Of a stretch of DNA of 64,000 bases, positions 34,173 to 43,224 are shown one piece after another. The translations under genes were made by a program, and so were the position numbers. The notes under the pieces were generated by a model. It was not told where the DNA came from, made no database searches, and worked only from the letters and a program-made list of their open reading frames with translations. Each line of letters begins with the position of its first letter. Position 1 is the stretch's first letter. Source of the stretch: Ignavibacteria bacterium (GTDB taxonomy: Bacteria > Bacteroidota > Ignavibacteria > Tepidaquicellales > OLB5); assembly GCA_017303675.1 (NCBI GenBank), contig JAFLBX010000001.1, positions 1,991,902-2,055,901 on the forward strand, in the 5' to 3' direction.

Positions 34173-34724
34173 TTGAAAAAATTACCGTTCTTTATAGTAT
34201 TTGCTTTATTGCTGGTAATTTCCGCCTGCGGCAAAAAGGAAGAAAGTACCACCAATAAAACGGGTGATAATAAGCCCGGTGAGTTTGCATGGAATGACGA
34301 CATTTCCGCATCCGGTATTCCTGATTTTCCTGTAAAAGGAATGATAGGCGGAAAAGAAGTGCAGTTCGGATATATCAACTTCGAAAAATGGCGCGGTTCA
34401 AACGACCACGTACTGAATTTTTCAGTCACAAAGCCTGAACAGAACTGCGGCTTCATCGAAAATTTTGAAGGCTTTACTCTGATAAATAAAGGAGCTGAAA
34501 TTAAACAGGGTCCATTTGTAAAAAGTAAATTTGCAGATGACCCTAAAACATATTCAGCAAGCTTTAAACAGGGCGGAAATAAGTCTACTGACCCTTGGAA
34601 CTGTGCTTTGGAAATAGAAAGTATTTCCGATAAAACAGTAAAAGGGAAGCTGGTTATTTTTTTCAATGATGCATCAAAAAGCTGGGTAGCAGGCAGATTT
34701 GAAGCAGCAGTATGCAACAATTAA
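34173..34724 (+). CDS. Uncharacterised lipoprotein
   Basis: 183 residues from the TTG at 34173, preferred because KKLPFFIVFALLLVISACG then starts directly as a lipoprotein signal (lipobox ISAC); a TTG nine bases upstream is possible. A Lys/Asn/Thr-rich linker precedes a compact beta-rich domain (FPVKGMIGGKEVQFGYINFEKW, NCGFIENFEGFTLIN). I do not recognise the family. Predicted to be anchored to a membrane facing the periplasm. A second lipoprotein gene follows 39 bases later. Confidence 0.7.
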   Translation: MKKLPFFIVFALLLVISACGKKEESTTNKTGDNKPGEFAWNDDISASGIPDFPVKGMIGGKEVQFGYINFEKWRGSNDHVLNFSVTKPEQNCGFIENFEGFTLINKGAEIKQGPFVKSKFADDPKTYSASFKQGGNKSTDPWNCALEIESISDKTVKGKLVIFFNDASKSWVAGRFEAAVCNN

Positions 34725-34763
34725 TAATATTAACAAAAATCAATTAACAACTAAAACCATAGC

Positions 34764-35264
34764 ATGAAAACAACATTAAAATTATTCATTCCTTTTTTTG
34801 CCGCAGTACTTATAGCAGTTTCCGGTTGCGGTAAAACCGAACAGAAAACCGATGGCGATAAAAAAGATACAACAAAACAGAACACAACGAACCAGAACCA
34901 GGTTGCAGGCGAAAATAAAACACAAACCAATCCGCCCGGAACAACCAATGAGCTTGGCATAAAAGAAGGCATGCCCGCAGATTATCCCTCTGACGTTCCG
35001 CAGCCTGTAAATTCAAAATGCCTCGGCTCGCTTAATACCACTGAAGGCACAGTTGTAACATTTGAATCTACCGATAAGCCAAAAGTTATTTTAACTCCGT
35101 TCGGTGAAGGCCTTGAAAAAGCAGGCTTCAAAAAAGGTGAAGGCGAAATGATGAGCGATGACGGCGGAATGGTAGTTTGGACAAAAGATAAACGCGAAGT
35201 AAGTATTATGCTTGCCTGGGATAAAACAAAGAATAATTCTTCTGTTGTTGTAACATACCGTTAA
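34764..35264 (+). CDS. Uncharacterised lipoprotein
   Basis: 166 residues. Signal MKTTLKLFIPFFAAVLIAVSGCG with lipobox VSGC, a Thr/Asn/Gln-rich linker (residues 25-60), then a domain with MPADYPSDVPQPVNS and ERGLEKAGFKKGEGE-like alternation ending in SIMLAWDKTKNNSSVVVTYR. The C-terminal pattern, a quantity compared against a threshold-like AGFKKGEG segment, is seen in small envelope lipoproteins of unknown role. Likely co-transcribed with the preceding lipoprotein. Confidence 0.68.
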   Translation: MKTTLKLFIPFFAAVLIAVSGCGKTEQKTDGDKKDTTKQNTTNQNQVAGENKTQTNPPGTTNELGIKEGMPADYPSDVPQPVNSKCLGSLNTTEGTVVTFESTDKPKVILTPFGEGLEKAGFKKGEGEMMSDDGGMVVWTKDKREVSIMLAWDKTKNNSSVVVTYR

Positions 35265-35327
35265 TCTGAAAATTTTTATAGCTCTGATTCGGTAATATTT
35301 AGCAAAGAAATTCAAATCCTAAAAACA

Positions 35328-37820
35328 TTGAGTTCAAATATTAAGATATTGAGCATAGCCCTTCTGCTGTGCTCAATATTTATTTTTATGCCCGTTCTTA
35401 ATACTGTTTACTCCCAGTATCCTGTCGTATTTGTTTCACGTAATATTACTTCAGGCGGAAGCGTATATTACCCGCAGGTAAGCCTGCTGCCGGGTATGGG
35501 CCCGTATTCAAGAGCTGCTGTTGTTGGCGGAAGGCTGCTTGTACGCGAAGCAAACGGCACGCTCCGCGTGCTTGTTGATAGCACCATGCTCTTCGGTTCT
35601 ACAAGGCTTATTGATGTATCAGACCCCAATGTTTACTGGAATGCTTCAAAAATTGTGTTTGCGGGAATTGAACACCGCGACAGCAGCTGGCGTATTTACG
35701 AAATACGCGCTGATGGTACAGGCCTTAAAAAAATTACTCACTCAAATCGTAATATCACTCTTTCACAGTTCGGTCCTATCGCCTATAAATTTGTAAAGTA
35801 CGATGACCTGGACCCGTGTTACTTACCTGACGGCAGAATATGCTTTTCAAGCACAAGATATCCCGCGCTTTCTCAATACACTGCCAAGCGCGTAACCAAT
35901 CTGTATCTCATAGATTCAAATTCACAAAATCTGCACAGGGTCACAACAGAGCGCAACGGCGCAGATGAGCCAACCATTGACCCGGTTAGCGGAAAAATAG
36001 TTTACAGCCGCTGGTGGCTTAATATTGATCATCCTTCCATTATTACACCAAACGGTATTACACGTGATTCAGCATTGGCTGTAACAAACGATATGGCTAA
36101 TATCTGGTCAGCGGCAAAGATCAGACCCGATGGCGAAGGCCTTGCTTTTTATGCCGGTACAGGCAACTGGCGTGTTGGACAGAATAATTACCGCCCTTCG
36201 TTATTAAGTGATGGCAGGATGTTAAGTCTGTTTACACCTGATAATGCTATGGCATATACAACAGGCAGCTCAGGCATTCGGCTGTTTGAAACAGGCAATG
36301 GATACGGAACACATATCATCGGGGTAAATCCCGCAACTATGCAGCTATATCAAACAACACCGCCTTCATACGGCACAATGCAGCCGCCATACGCTGTTGA
36401 TCCGGTGGAGCTGCCAAATAACCTCATACTGATTTCTTATGCAACTCAGGTTGAAAACCAGGATTATGCTTTATACACTATTAATCTGAATGGCAGCGGT
36501 TTAACTCCTTTTTATGATATCCCCGGTAAAATGGATCTTAACGCAGAAGTTCTTATGCCAAAACCGGTTCCGCCGGTTTTGATCGATGGTGTCACCGATA
36601 TCCCTGATGAGCTTCCGCCTACAATAGACCCCAATACATGGTATAAAGATGGAGGCTTCAGGTTTGACTGCGTCAACACTTTCACAAACGGTGATGTTGA
36701 CCAGCCTATGCAGGATGGACCGCCGATAACCCGTTTTGCTAAAATTAATTTTTTCTTAAGCTTTCAGCGGCAGGATTCAACCGGCAGGGATACAGCTTTA
36801 TTCCTGACCCAAATGCCTATTTTCCATACGGGACAAATTGCATTTGATAATGCGCCTGCAAATGTTTCTATGTTCGAGCAGGTTGTTGATTCCAGCGGAA
36901 AAGTTCTGCGCGGCTCAACAGGACAGGTTGCTCACGTAATAGGTATGAATTACGGCAAGAACGGTACCGGCACAAAATGTGTAGGGTGCCACTCAGGGCA
37001 TACCCAGATACCTGTGCCGCCAACAATTTCTGAAGCAGCATACTTCAATACTTCAACATCTGCAGAAGTAACTCAAAGCTCGTTTAAGTTTGTCAGCGAT
37101 TCCGTTCAGTATCCCGGCAGAATGGTTGTTGACCGCAAGGCGCGAAATGATTCGCTTAAAGTAAACTGGATAGCAAACGGAACTAATAATGAATATGTTA
37201 ACCTTAAATGGAATATCCCGATTGATGTTCGGCATATTACAATATATAACATCAGGCCCAATGCTGCAACCAATACCAATATTCAAGTCACTGACTGCGA
37301 AGTAATTTGCTATTACAACGGAATTGAAGAAGCAAGGATAACAAGCACCGGACCCATTAGCCTAAATGGCACTACGGTTAATATAAACGGAACACCCAAG
37401 ATAAATGAAGTGAGGGTTGTTGTGAAATCTTTTACGGGACTTATTAACGGCGAAAGCAAAGCAGGACTTGCTGAAGTTGAAACAAATGCCCGTATTTCAT
37501 ATTATGATGTGTTCGGTATTCAGACAATTTCTGAAATTGCCGATAAATTTTCTTTAAGCCAGAATTATCCTAACCCATTTAATCCAACTACTAAGATAAG
37601 ATATTCAATCCCCAAGGGTTCATACTTCGGCAATTTTGTTAAACTGATAGTTTATGATATCACCGGCAGACAGGTTGCCCTGCTTGTAAACCAGGTGCAG
37701 CGCACCGGTGTTTATGAAGTTGACTTCGATGGCTCAAATATCGCAAGCGGTATATACTTCTACAGGCTTACCGTTGATAACAAATTTTCCGACGTAAAAA
37801 AAATGGTTGTGTTGAAATAA
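35328..37820 (+). CDS. Secreted PD40 beta-propeller protein with heme-binding motif and T9SS domain
   Basis: 830 residues with a TTG start, followed by a signal peptide ending VYSQ. TolB-like PD40/WD40 repeats fill about 80-430 (KIVFAGIEHRDSSWRIYEIRADGTG, DGRICFSSTRYP, SGKIVYSRWW). A single CxxCH, Cys551-Val-Gly-Cys554-His555 in GTKCVGCHSGH, could bind heme c. A discoidin-like beta-sandwich (about 580-735) and a T9SS domain (NYPNPFNPTTKIRYSI to KKMVVLK) follow. This looks like a surface-exposed c-type cytochrome or a protein derived from one. Similar PD40 plus CxxCH layouts occur in large exported proteins, but I assign no reaction. Confidence 0.8.
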   Translation: MSSNIKILSIALLLCSIFIFMPVLNTVYSQYPVVFVSRNITSGGSVYYPQVSLLPGMGPYSRAAVVGGRLLVREANGTLRVLVDSTMLFGSTRLIDVSDPNVYWNASKIVFAGIEHRDSSWRIYEIRADGTGLKKITHSNRNITLSQFGPIAYKFVKYDDLDPCYLPDGRICFSSTRYPALSQYTAKRVTNLYLIDSNSQNLHRVTTERNGADEPTIDPVSGKIVYSRWWLNIDHPSIITPNGITRDSALAVTNDMANIWSAAKIRPDGEGLAFYAGTGNWRVGQNNYRPSLLSDGRMLSLFTPDNAMAYTTGSSGIRLFETGNGYGTHIIGVNPATMQLYQTTPPSYGTMQPPYAVDPVELPNNLILISYATQVENQDYALYTINLNGSGLTPFYDIPGKMDLNAEVLMPKPVPPVLIDGVTDIPDELPPTIDPNTWYKDGGFRFDCVNTFTNGDVDQPMQDGPPITRFAKINFFLSFQRQDSTGRDTALFLTQMPIFHTGQIAFDNAPANVSMFEQVVDSSGKVLRGSTGQVAHVIGMNYGKNGTGTKCVGCHSGHTQIPVPPTISEAAYFNTSTSAEVTQSSFKFVSDSVQYPGRMVVDRKARNDSLKVNWIANGTNNEYVNLKWNIPIDVRHITIYNIRPNAATNTNIQVTDCEVICYYNGIEEARITSTGPISLNGTTVNINGTPKINEVRVVVKSFTGLINGESKAGLAEVETNARISYYDVFGIQTISEIADKFSLSQNYPNPFNPTTKIRYSIPKGSYFGNFVKLIVYDITGRQVALLVNQVQRTGVYEVDFDGSNIASGIYFYRLTVDNKFSDVKKMVVLK

Positions 37821-37901
37821 AAGCAGGAACCCCCATCGAAGTTTTACCCTATAATAAAATATTTTAAATAATCTGAATTTTATATATAATTTTAAGATCA
37901 C

Positions 37902-38040
37902 ATCCCCCCTTTTTCAAAGGGGGGACGAAATTCCTGTCTTGAGTATTATCCTGATTTAATAATTATTGTGATACTGCGAAAATCATAAACGGGGGTTTAT
38001 TAATATATTCCCCCTTAAAGGGGGAGCAAGAGGGGGTTAG
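37902..38040. repeat. Two family B-type palindromes
   Basis: CCCCCCTTTTTCAAAGGGGG (37902-37926) and TTCCCCCTTAAAGGGGGAGC (38009-38030) with a GAGGGGGTTAGAATTCC tail. They account for much of the 312-base gap 37821-38132; AAATTCCTG and GAATTCCTG directly follow each copy. Confidence 0.65.
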
Positions 38041-38127
38041 AATTCCTGTATCCGCAACTTCTCTCCTAAGCAGAAATTATTCGCATTCCACCCCATCTCT
38101 TTTCTACTATCTTTAATCATTTATCCT

Positions 38128-38135
38128 TATTTTTG
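38128..38135 (+). promoter_or_regulatory. -7 box abutting the PIG-L gene start
   Basis: TATTTTTG fits TAnnTTTG and ends six bases before the ATG at 38142, implying a transcript with almost no leader. Confidence 0.45.
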
Positions 38136-38141
38136 GTAATC

Positions 38142-39740
38142 ATGAAAAAATTATTGTTTATCCTCATTCTGTTTTTTCCTGTTATATTACTTTCGCAGGA
38201 ACCTACTTTCACAATTCTTTGCCTTGCCGCTCACCCCGATGATGAAGATGGCGCAACACTTGCATACTACCGGTATCTGAATGGCTACGAAGCTTACACA
38301 ATATTTTATACCCGCGGCGAAGGCGGACAGAACGAAATTGGTCCTGAACTTTACGATGAGCTTGGCAAGCTGCGTGAACAGGAATGTTACGATGCCGCAA
38401 AGATACAGGGTTCAAAAGCATACTTTTTAGGCCAGCTTGATTTTGGTTTTTCCAAAACCGCAAAGGAAACTTTTAATTTTTGGGGAGGAAAGGATTCACT
38501 CCTAGCCAGGCTGGTTTACTATATTCGTGTTATCAGGCCTGATGTAGTTATAACCAATCACGATACAATTACAACCAAACCAAACCGCCAGCACGGCCAC
38601 CACCAGGCTGTTGGGTTAACTATTTACGAAGCCTTCGAAAAGGCGGCTGATTATAACTACCATCCTGAACAGCTTGTTTACGGCATTCAGCCCTGGCAGA
38701 TTAAAAAGCTATTTTTCAGGTCTTTTGATACAACTGCAAATGACCTGTACCGTATAGATATCTCGAAGAAAACCAGTAACGGTTCTACTATAGCTGAAAT
38801 TTCACGCGATGCGCTTTTCAAGCATAAAACCCAGGGTATGGATAAGGTCTCCAAAGATAGCCCGTTCTTCTTCGGCAACCGTTTTTACAGACTGGTCAGG
38901 AGCGATCAGCCGTACGAAAAGACAGGTGATGACCTGTTTTCAGGACTGATACATAATATGAAGTGGAATACCGAAGGGCTTCACTCATACGATACAAAAT
39001 ATTCCTACCGAAAAGTATCCGCTGAAGACAGCCTGAAGACCCTGAGCGAAGTTAAAGCCGCGCCGTACAGAAAGATCGGCCTGGTAAAAACATATGATAA
39101 CACAATTGAAAATATTCTTAATGCATTCAGAATTCCGTATGATACATTAAGCCCCCTGGCAGTTGAAGTATGGGACTTAAACCGGTATTCAACAATTATT
39201 CTGGATATAAGAGCTTACTTAAACAGGCCTGATGTTGTTCAATTCAATAATAGATTCCTTAAATATGCCGAAGGCGGAGGTAACCTCCTGGTATTTTACA
39301 ATAAGCCGCAGGACTTCAATGATAAAGGCGATCTTGCGCCATACCCGATCTATATTTCAACTGAGCGGGTAACAGAAGAAGATGCTGATATAAAAATATT
39401 ACAACCGGAACACACTTTTTTTAATACACCAAATGTAATTAACGATTCAGACTGGATTGGCTGGGTGCAGGAAAGAAATATATATCTGCCCTCTGATAAA
39501 CCCGGAACAAATATTAAAACTTCATCTGAATATCAGCGGCTGCTTGCTATGCAGGATGAAGATGACCCTGTACCTCCTACATCTTTGCTTTTTGCACCTT
39601 ACAAATACGGTACATATACTTATTGTTCACTTGCCTTATACAGGCAATTGAAATTATTCCATAAAGGTGCGCTAAAGCTGTTTTTGAACATGATTTCGCA
39701 AAAGACAGCTAATGAACGTTCAATCGATAAAATCAGGTAA
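38142..39740 (+). CDS. Exported PIG-L family deacetylase
   Basis: 532 residues from the ATG at 38142, where MKKLLFILILFFPVILLSQ forms the signal peptide. The LmbE/PIG-L zinc deacetylase domain has AAHPDDEDGATL and, later, TNHDTITTKPNRQHGHHQAVG, supplying the Asp/His zinc ligands. Relatives remove acetyl groups from GlcNAc-type sugars. A long C-terminal half (about 270-530) resembles the extended periplasmic PIG-L proteins with a glutamine-amidotransferase-like segment (YAEGGGNLLVFYNKPQDF). The stop codon overlaps the next start (TAATG), so translation is coupled to the permease. Confidence 0.88.
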   Translation: MKKLLFILILFFPVILLSQEPTFTILCLAAHPDDEDGATLAYYRYLNGYEAYTIFYTRGEGGQNEIGPELYDELGKLREQECYDAAKIQGSKAYFLGQLDFGFSKTAKETFNFWGGKDSLLARLVYYIRVIRPDVVITNHDTITTKPNRQHGHHQAVGLTIYEAFEKAADYNYHPEQLVYGIQPWQIKKLFFRSFDTTANDLYRIDISKKTSNGSTIAEISRDALFKHKTQGMDKVSKDSPFFFGNRFYRLVRSDQPYEKTGDDLFSGLIHNMKWNTEGLHSYDTKYSYRKVSAEDSLKTLSEVKAAPYRKIGLVKTYDNTIENILNAFRIPYDTLSPLAVEVWDLNRYSTIILDIRAYLNRPDVVQFNNRFLKYAEGGGNLLVFYNKPQDFNDKGDLAPYPIYISTERVTEEDADIKILQPEHTFFNTPNVINDSDWIGWVQERNIYLPSDKPGTNIKTSSEYQRLLAMQDEDDPVPPTSLLFAPYKYGTYTYCSLALYRQLKLFHKGALKLFLNMISQKTANERSIDKIR

Positions 39741-41200
39741 TGCTCACAGATAACAAAGCAGATAAACAGCTGGTAAGGGGAGTCTCACTAAAAGGCGCGA
39801 CAGCGCTTAACATGATAGACATGATCGGTGTGGGTCCTTTTATAACTATCCCTTTGATTGTTGCGGCTATGGGCGGACCCCAGGCAATGATAGGGTGGGT
39901 TATCGGCGCAATAATCTGCCTGAGTGATGGCCTGGTTTGGGCTGAGCTTGGAGCGGCGATGCCGCATGCAGGAGGCTCATACAACTACCTTAAGGAAATT
40001 TACGGTAAAGATACTTTCGGCAAGCTTGTTTCATTTCTTTTTATCTTCCAGCTTACTTTCTCCGCGCCGCTTTCTATGGCTTCAGGGTGCGTTGGTCTTG
40101 CAATGTACTCAAGCTATATCTTTCCGGGTCTGAATACAACTTACTTTAATTACGATCTTAATCTGCCGCTTCCTCTGCTCGGCTCGCTTGAAGCCGCATT
40201 AACTCTGAATAACGGAACATTTGTTGCTATTGGAGTTGTGCTTGTTGCGGTATTTATGCTTTACCGTAAAGTTACTTTCATAAGCAAGTTCTCACAATTC
40301 CTCTGGGGCGGCGTTATTATTACTGTGTTGTGGATAATCTTTGCCGGCATCACAAATTTTGATCATAAGCTTGCTTTCAACTTTCCGCCAAATGCATTTC
40401 ATATCGATTCAGCCTTCTTTCTTGGACTCGGCTCAGCAATGCTTATTGCTTTATATGATTATTGGGGTTATTATAATGTAAATTTTTTCGGTGGAGAGGT
40501 GCAAAACCCAACCCGCAATATTCCCCGCGCAATTATTTACTCAATACTTGCTGTTGCTGCTTTGTATATTATTATGAATATCAGTATTCTCGGCGTACTG
40601 CCCTGGCAGGAAGTCAGTGAAACCGCCGGCAGCGATGCCCGGAAATATATCGTATCTGTATTCATGCAGAAAATTTACGGCTCTTGGGCAGGTACACTTG
40701 TAACCCTGCTTGTTGTGTGGACAGCTTTTGCTTCAGTGTTCTCTTTGCTTATGGGATATTCAAGAGTTCCTTATGCTGCGGCTGTTGATGGCGACTACTT
40801 TAAAGTGTTTTCTAAAGTTCACCCGAAACATAAATTTCCGCATATATCATTGCTAATTTTAGGCGGCGTAGCCATCTGTTTCTGCTTCCTTAAGCTCAAA
40901 GATATTATAGCAGCGCTGGTTGTTATCAGGCTTATGGTGCAGTTCCTTGCACAAACAGTGGGTGTTGTTTACTTCCGAATCAAAAATCCGCAGCACCCCA
41001 GGCCATTCAGAATGTGGCTATACCCGCTGCCGGCAATTCTGGCATTTACCGGGTTTGTTTACGTGCTCTTCTCACGTCAGAACTTCCAGAAAGAAATTAA
41101 ATATGCGGTTGTATTATTAATTGTAGGGTCAGCAATCTATATGTGGCGCGCATGGCGCAAAAAACAGTGGCCGTTCGTTCAAATAGCAAATAACAGGTAA
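39740..41200 (+). CDS. APC-family amino acid permease
   Basis: 486 residues, about 12 membrane helices. The first (NMIDMIGVGPFITIPLIVAAMGG) carries the unwound GVGPFI turn that binds the amino group in APC transporters. VWAELGAAMPHAGGSYNYLKE is the family signature, and YYNVNFFGGEVQNPTRNIPRAI matches the helix 6 region. The substrate is probably an amino acid or amine. Coupled by a TAATG overlap to the PIG-L gene, so the two may act on related breakdown products; that link is inference. Confidence 0.9.
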   Translation: MLTDNKADKQLVRGVSLKGATALNMIDMIGVGPFITIPLIVAAMGGPQAMIGWVIGAIICLSDGLVWAELGAAMPHAGGSYNYLKEIYGKDTFGKLVSFLFIFQLTFSAPLSMASGCVGLAMYSSYIFPGLNTTYFNYDLNLPLPLLGSLEAALTLNNGTFVAIGVVLVAVFMLYRKVTFISKFSQFLWGGVIITVLWIIFAGITNFDHKLAFNFPPNAFHIDSAFFLGLGSAMLIALYDYWGYYNVNFFGGEVQNPTRNIPRAIIYSILAVAALYIIMNISILGVLPWQEVSETAGSDARKYIVSVFMQKIYGSWAGTLVTLLVVWTAFASVFSLLMGYSRVPYAAAVDGDYFKVFSKVHPKHKFPHISLLILGGVAICFCFLKLKDIIAALVVIRLMVQFLAQTVGVVYFRIKNPQHPRPFRMWLYPLPAILAFTGFVYVLFSRQNFQKEIKYAVVLLIVGSAIYMWRAWRKKQWPFVQIANNR

Positions 41201-41297
41201 CAAATAACAGATAACAGACAACAAATACCAGATATGAAATAACTATTTTATTCTGTTATTGTTTTGAAATTTGGTTTTTGCTATTTGTTATTTGTTA
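41180..41297. repeat. Inverted repeat between convergent genes
   Basis: CAAATAGCAAA (41180-41190) is mirrored by TTTGCTATTTG (41277-41287), and the interval contains reiterated AACAAATAACAGATAACAG phrases. It overlaps the permease stop and faces the Rieske stop, so it may end both transcripts. Confidence 0.5.
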
Positions 41298-41651
41298 AAG
41301 GAACCATTTCTTTTTCTTCTCTTTCACCTCAACCCAAACTTCATCATTCTCAATTTTAACTCCGTAGGTTTCAAGTGATGCACTCAGGCCTTTGCAGCCT
41401 TCGGGAACTTTGCCGCTTTCAAGGCTGAACTGCCAGCCATGTATTGGACAGGCAACAAATAATTCTTCATCAACGTAGCCCTCATTCATAACGTTTGACT
41501 GGTTATGCGGGCATACATTCGATACAGCGTAGATCTTCTCACCAACCTTAAAAATAGCAACATCCGTATCCTCGGCAATCGTGAATTTCCGCCCGCGCCT
41601 GTTAGGCAGATCGCTTATTTTGCAAACTTTTTTGTAGATGGACTCGCTCAT
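41295..41651 (-). CDS. Rieske 2Fe-2S protein (NirD-like)
   Basis: 118 residues from the ATG at 41651, which overlaps the toxin stop (ATGA). A Rieske fold with Cys-His pairs in VCPHNQSN and CPIHGWQF binds a 2Fe-2S cluster. The small stand-alone form resembles nitrite reductase small subunits and ferredoxin components of dioxygenases; no oxygenase or nitrite reductase gene is nearby. Upstream in-frame start at 41687 would extend into the toxin gene and is less likely. Confidence 0.85.
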   Translation of the reverse strand: MSESIYKKVCKISDLPNRRGRKFTIAEDTDVAIFKVGEKIYAVSNVCPHNQSNVMNEGYVDEELFVACPIHGWQFSLESGKVPEGCKGLSASLETYGVKIENDEVWVEVKEKKKKWFL

Positions 41652-41941
41652 AAAGGCAAATTCTTTGGATTCTGTCTTGTATCCCAAATTTGAAGAATTA
41701 AAATGTCTTTACCTTCAATTCTATAGATTATGCTGTAGTTTTCTTTATATAAAATTCTTGCATTTTTAGCTTTGTAAGCAACGCCAAGTTCAGGAAAGAA
41801 ACTTAAGTATTCGATAATATTTCTTATTTTATTATCCAGCTTTATAAGAGTACTTTTTGGTGTTCCGCTTTCAAGGTAAAAATTCAGTATATCAAACCTG
41901 TCAATTTTTGCCTGAGGTGTCCAGACTATTCTGCAAGCCAT
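41648..41941 (-). CDS. RelE/ParE-family toxin
   Basis: 97 residues. The ParE/RelE fold is visible in WTPQAKIDRFDILNFYLE, KLDNKIRNIIEYLSFFPELG, ARILYKENYSIIYRI and ILILQIWDTRQNP. ParE-type members poison gyrase, RelE-type members cut ribosomal mRNA; the catalytic basic residues of RelE are not obvious, so ParE-type is favoured. It overlaps the antitoxin gene by 16 bases and the Rieske gene by four. Confidence 0.85.
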   Translation of the reverse strand: MACRIVWTPQAKIDRFDILNFYLESGTPKSTLIKLDNKIRNIIEYLSFFPELGVAYKAKNARILYKENYSIIYRIEGKDILILQIWDTRQNPKNLPL

Positions 41942-42162
41942 TTATCAATTTCAGCATTAAGTTCATCATTTATGATAAATAATCCTTGTTCTGCTTCTTT
42001 AAGACTATTCTCTAATCTGCGGCTTTGTTCTTCTGATAGTTTTGGCTCTTTATTTCTTAAAAATTTATTTTCAATAAACAACTTTAAAAATTCAAGCTGC
42101 TTTTCGTCATCAATTCTTTGAATGTCATCAAAAAGGCTTTCTTTTAACTCTGCTGTTGTCAT
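41926..42162 (-). CDS. Antitoxin of the RelE/ParE pair
   Basis: 78 residues, acidic and helical (AELKESLFDDIQRIDDEKQLEFLKLF; SEEQSRRLENSLKEAEQGL). Position, size and overlap with the toxin gene mark it as the antitoxin; DNA-binding motif is not recognisable, and it resembles the small addiction-module components that cap ParE-like toxins. The C-terminal DELNAEIDKWLAE likely wraps the toxin. Confidence 0.78.
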   Translation of the reverse strand: MTTAELKESLFDDIQRIDDEKQLEFLKLFIENKFLRNKEPKLSEEQSRRLENSLKEAEQGLFIINDELNAEIDKWLAE

Positions 42163-42200
42163 AATATTACTTTAATTAATTTGTATAATATAATAACAAT

Positions 42201-43055
42201 TTACCGTTTATTTAATTCCATTTTGTCAATCACGCGGAAACCGTGTTCAGTCTGCTCTACCCTGCATGTTTCTGTGAACGCATCATGCTCAAAAAACAGC
42301 GTCCAGTTTTCGCTAACAATTTGCGGCAGGAATTTTTTCTTCTCATCAAGTGTGGTTAAGGGGAAAAGGTCATAGCCCATAATGTAGGGCAGGGGTATAT
42401 GCGAAGTCATTGGGAAAAGATCCGCCGTAAATAGCAGTGTGTTGCTGTCATCCTTTATTTTGATTAACTGCATCATTGGTGTATGGCCGTTTACCGGCAA
42501 AAATGATATAACATCATCAAACTTGCTTTCGCCCTCGTAGAGTTTCAGCATTCCTTTTTCCTTTATCAGGTCGTAATTTTCCGGCATAAAGCTTGCTTTA
42601 TCGCGCTCACTCGGATTCTGTCCCCATTCCCAATGCTTCTTCTGTAAATGATGAACCGCATTCGGAAAGCTGAGAACCAGCTCCTTATTTTCATTTCTCC
42701 TGGTCGAACCGCCCGCATGATCAAAGTGCAGGTGTGTCATCAATACATCTGTGATATCACCTGGTGTAATGTTATGCTTTGCAAGCTCGCCTTCTAGTGT
42801 GTAAACAGAGTGATCCACGCCGTAAATTTCATTCAGCTTGTTTGACATCTTATAACCAACGCCGTTATCAACAATGATTTTCCTGCCGTTGCCAATAATC
42901 AGCAGGGAGCGCATGCACATATCAATGCGGTTACTCTCATCTGCGGGATTAGTCCGCTGCCAAAGCGGCTTTGGCACTACACCAAACATAGCCCCGCCAT
43001 CCAGCCTGAAGAGCCCTGTTTGAATTGAATATAATTCGTAATTTCCGATCTTCAT
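42201..43055 (-). CDS. MBL-fold metallohydrolase
   Basis: 284 residues. THLHFDHAGG holds the dinuclear zinc motif HxHxDH; the later ligands are His in VNGHTPMMQ, Asp in LFTADLFP and His in FFEHD. This order is that of AHL-lactonase/glyoxalase-like hydrolases. Substrate unknown; a lactone or ester is plausible. No signal peptide. Preceded on its strand by a repeat-rich spacer. Confidence 0.88.
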   Translation of the reverse strand: MKIGNYELYSIQTGLFRLDGGAMFGVVPKPLWQRTNPADESNRIDMCMRSLLIIGNGRKIIVDNGVGYKMSNKLNEIYGVDHSVYTLEGELAKHNITPGDITDVLMTHLHFDHAGGSTRRNENKELVLSFPNAVHHLQKKHWEWGQNPSERDKASFMPENYDLIKEKGMLKLYEGESKFDDVISFLPVNGHTPMMQLIKIKDDSNTLLFTADLFPMTSHIPLPYIMGYDLFPLTTLDEKKKFLPQIVSENWTLFFEHDAFTETCRVEQTEHGFRVIDKMELNKR

Positions 43056-43065
43056 AAAAAATTAT

Positions 43066-43212
43066 GTCACCCTGAACTTGTTTCAGGGTCTTTTCTAAGT
43101 TTTAAAAATTTTGCAATGAATCAAATAGTTGTACATTGAACAAATCTCGAAATCATCCTGCATTGAAATAAATCTCTTTATAAAGCAGATGCTGAAACAA
43201 GTTCAGCATGAC
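43066..43212. repeat. Facing CACCCTGAACTTG repeats (family C)
   Basis: GTCACCCTGAACTTGTTTCA then GGGTCT (43066-43091) faces GATGCTGAAACAAGTTCAGC then ATGAC (43188-43212). The same facing pair recurs many times between 56713 and 57860. Confidence 0.75.
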
Positions 43213-43224
43213 GGTATGGCGATA

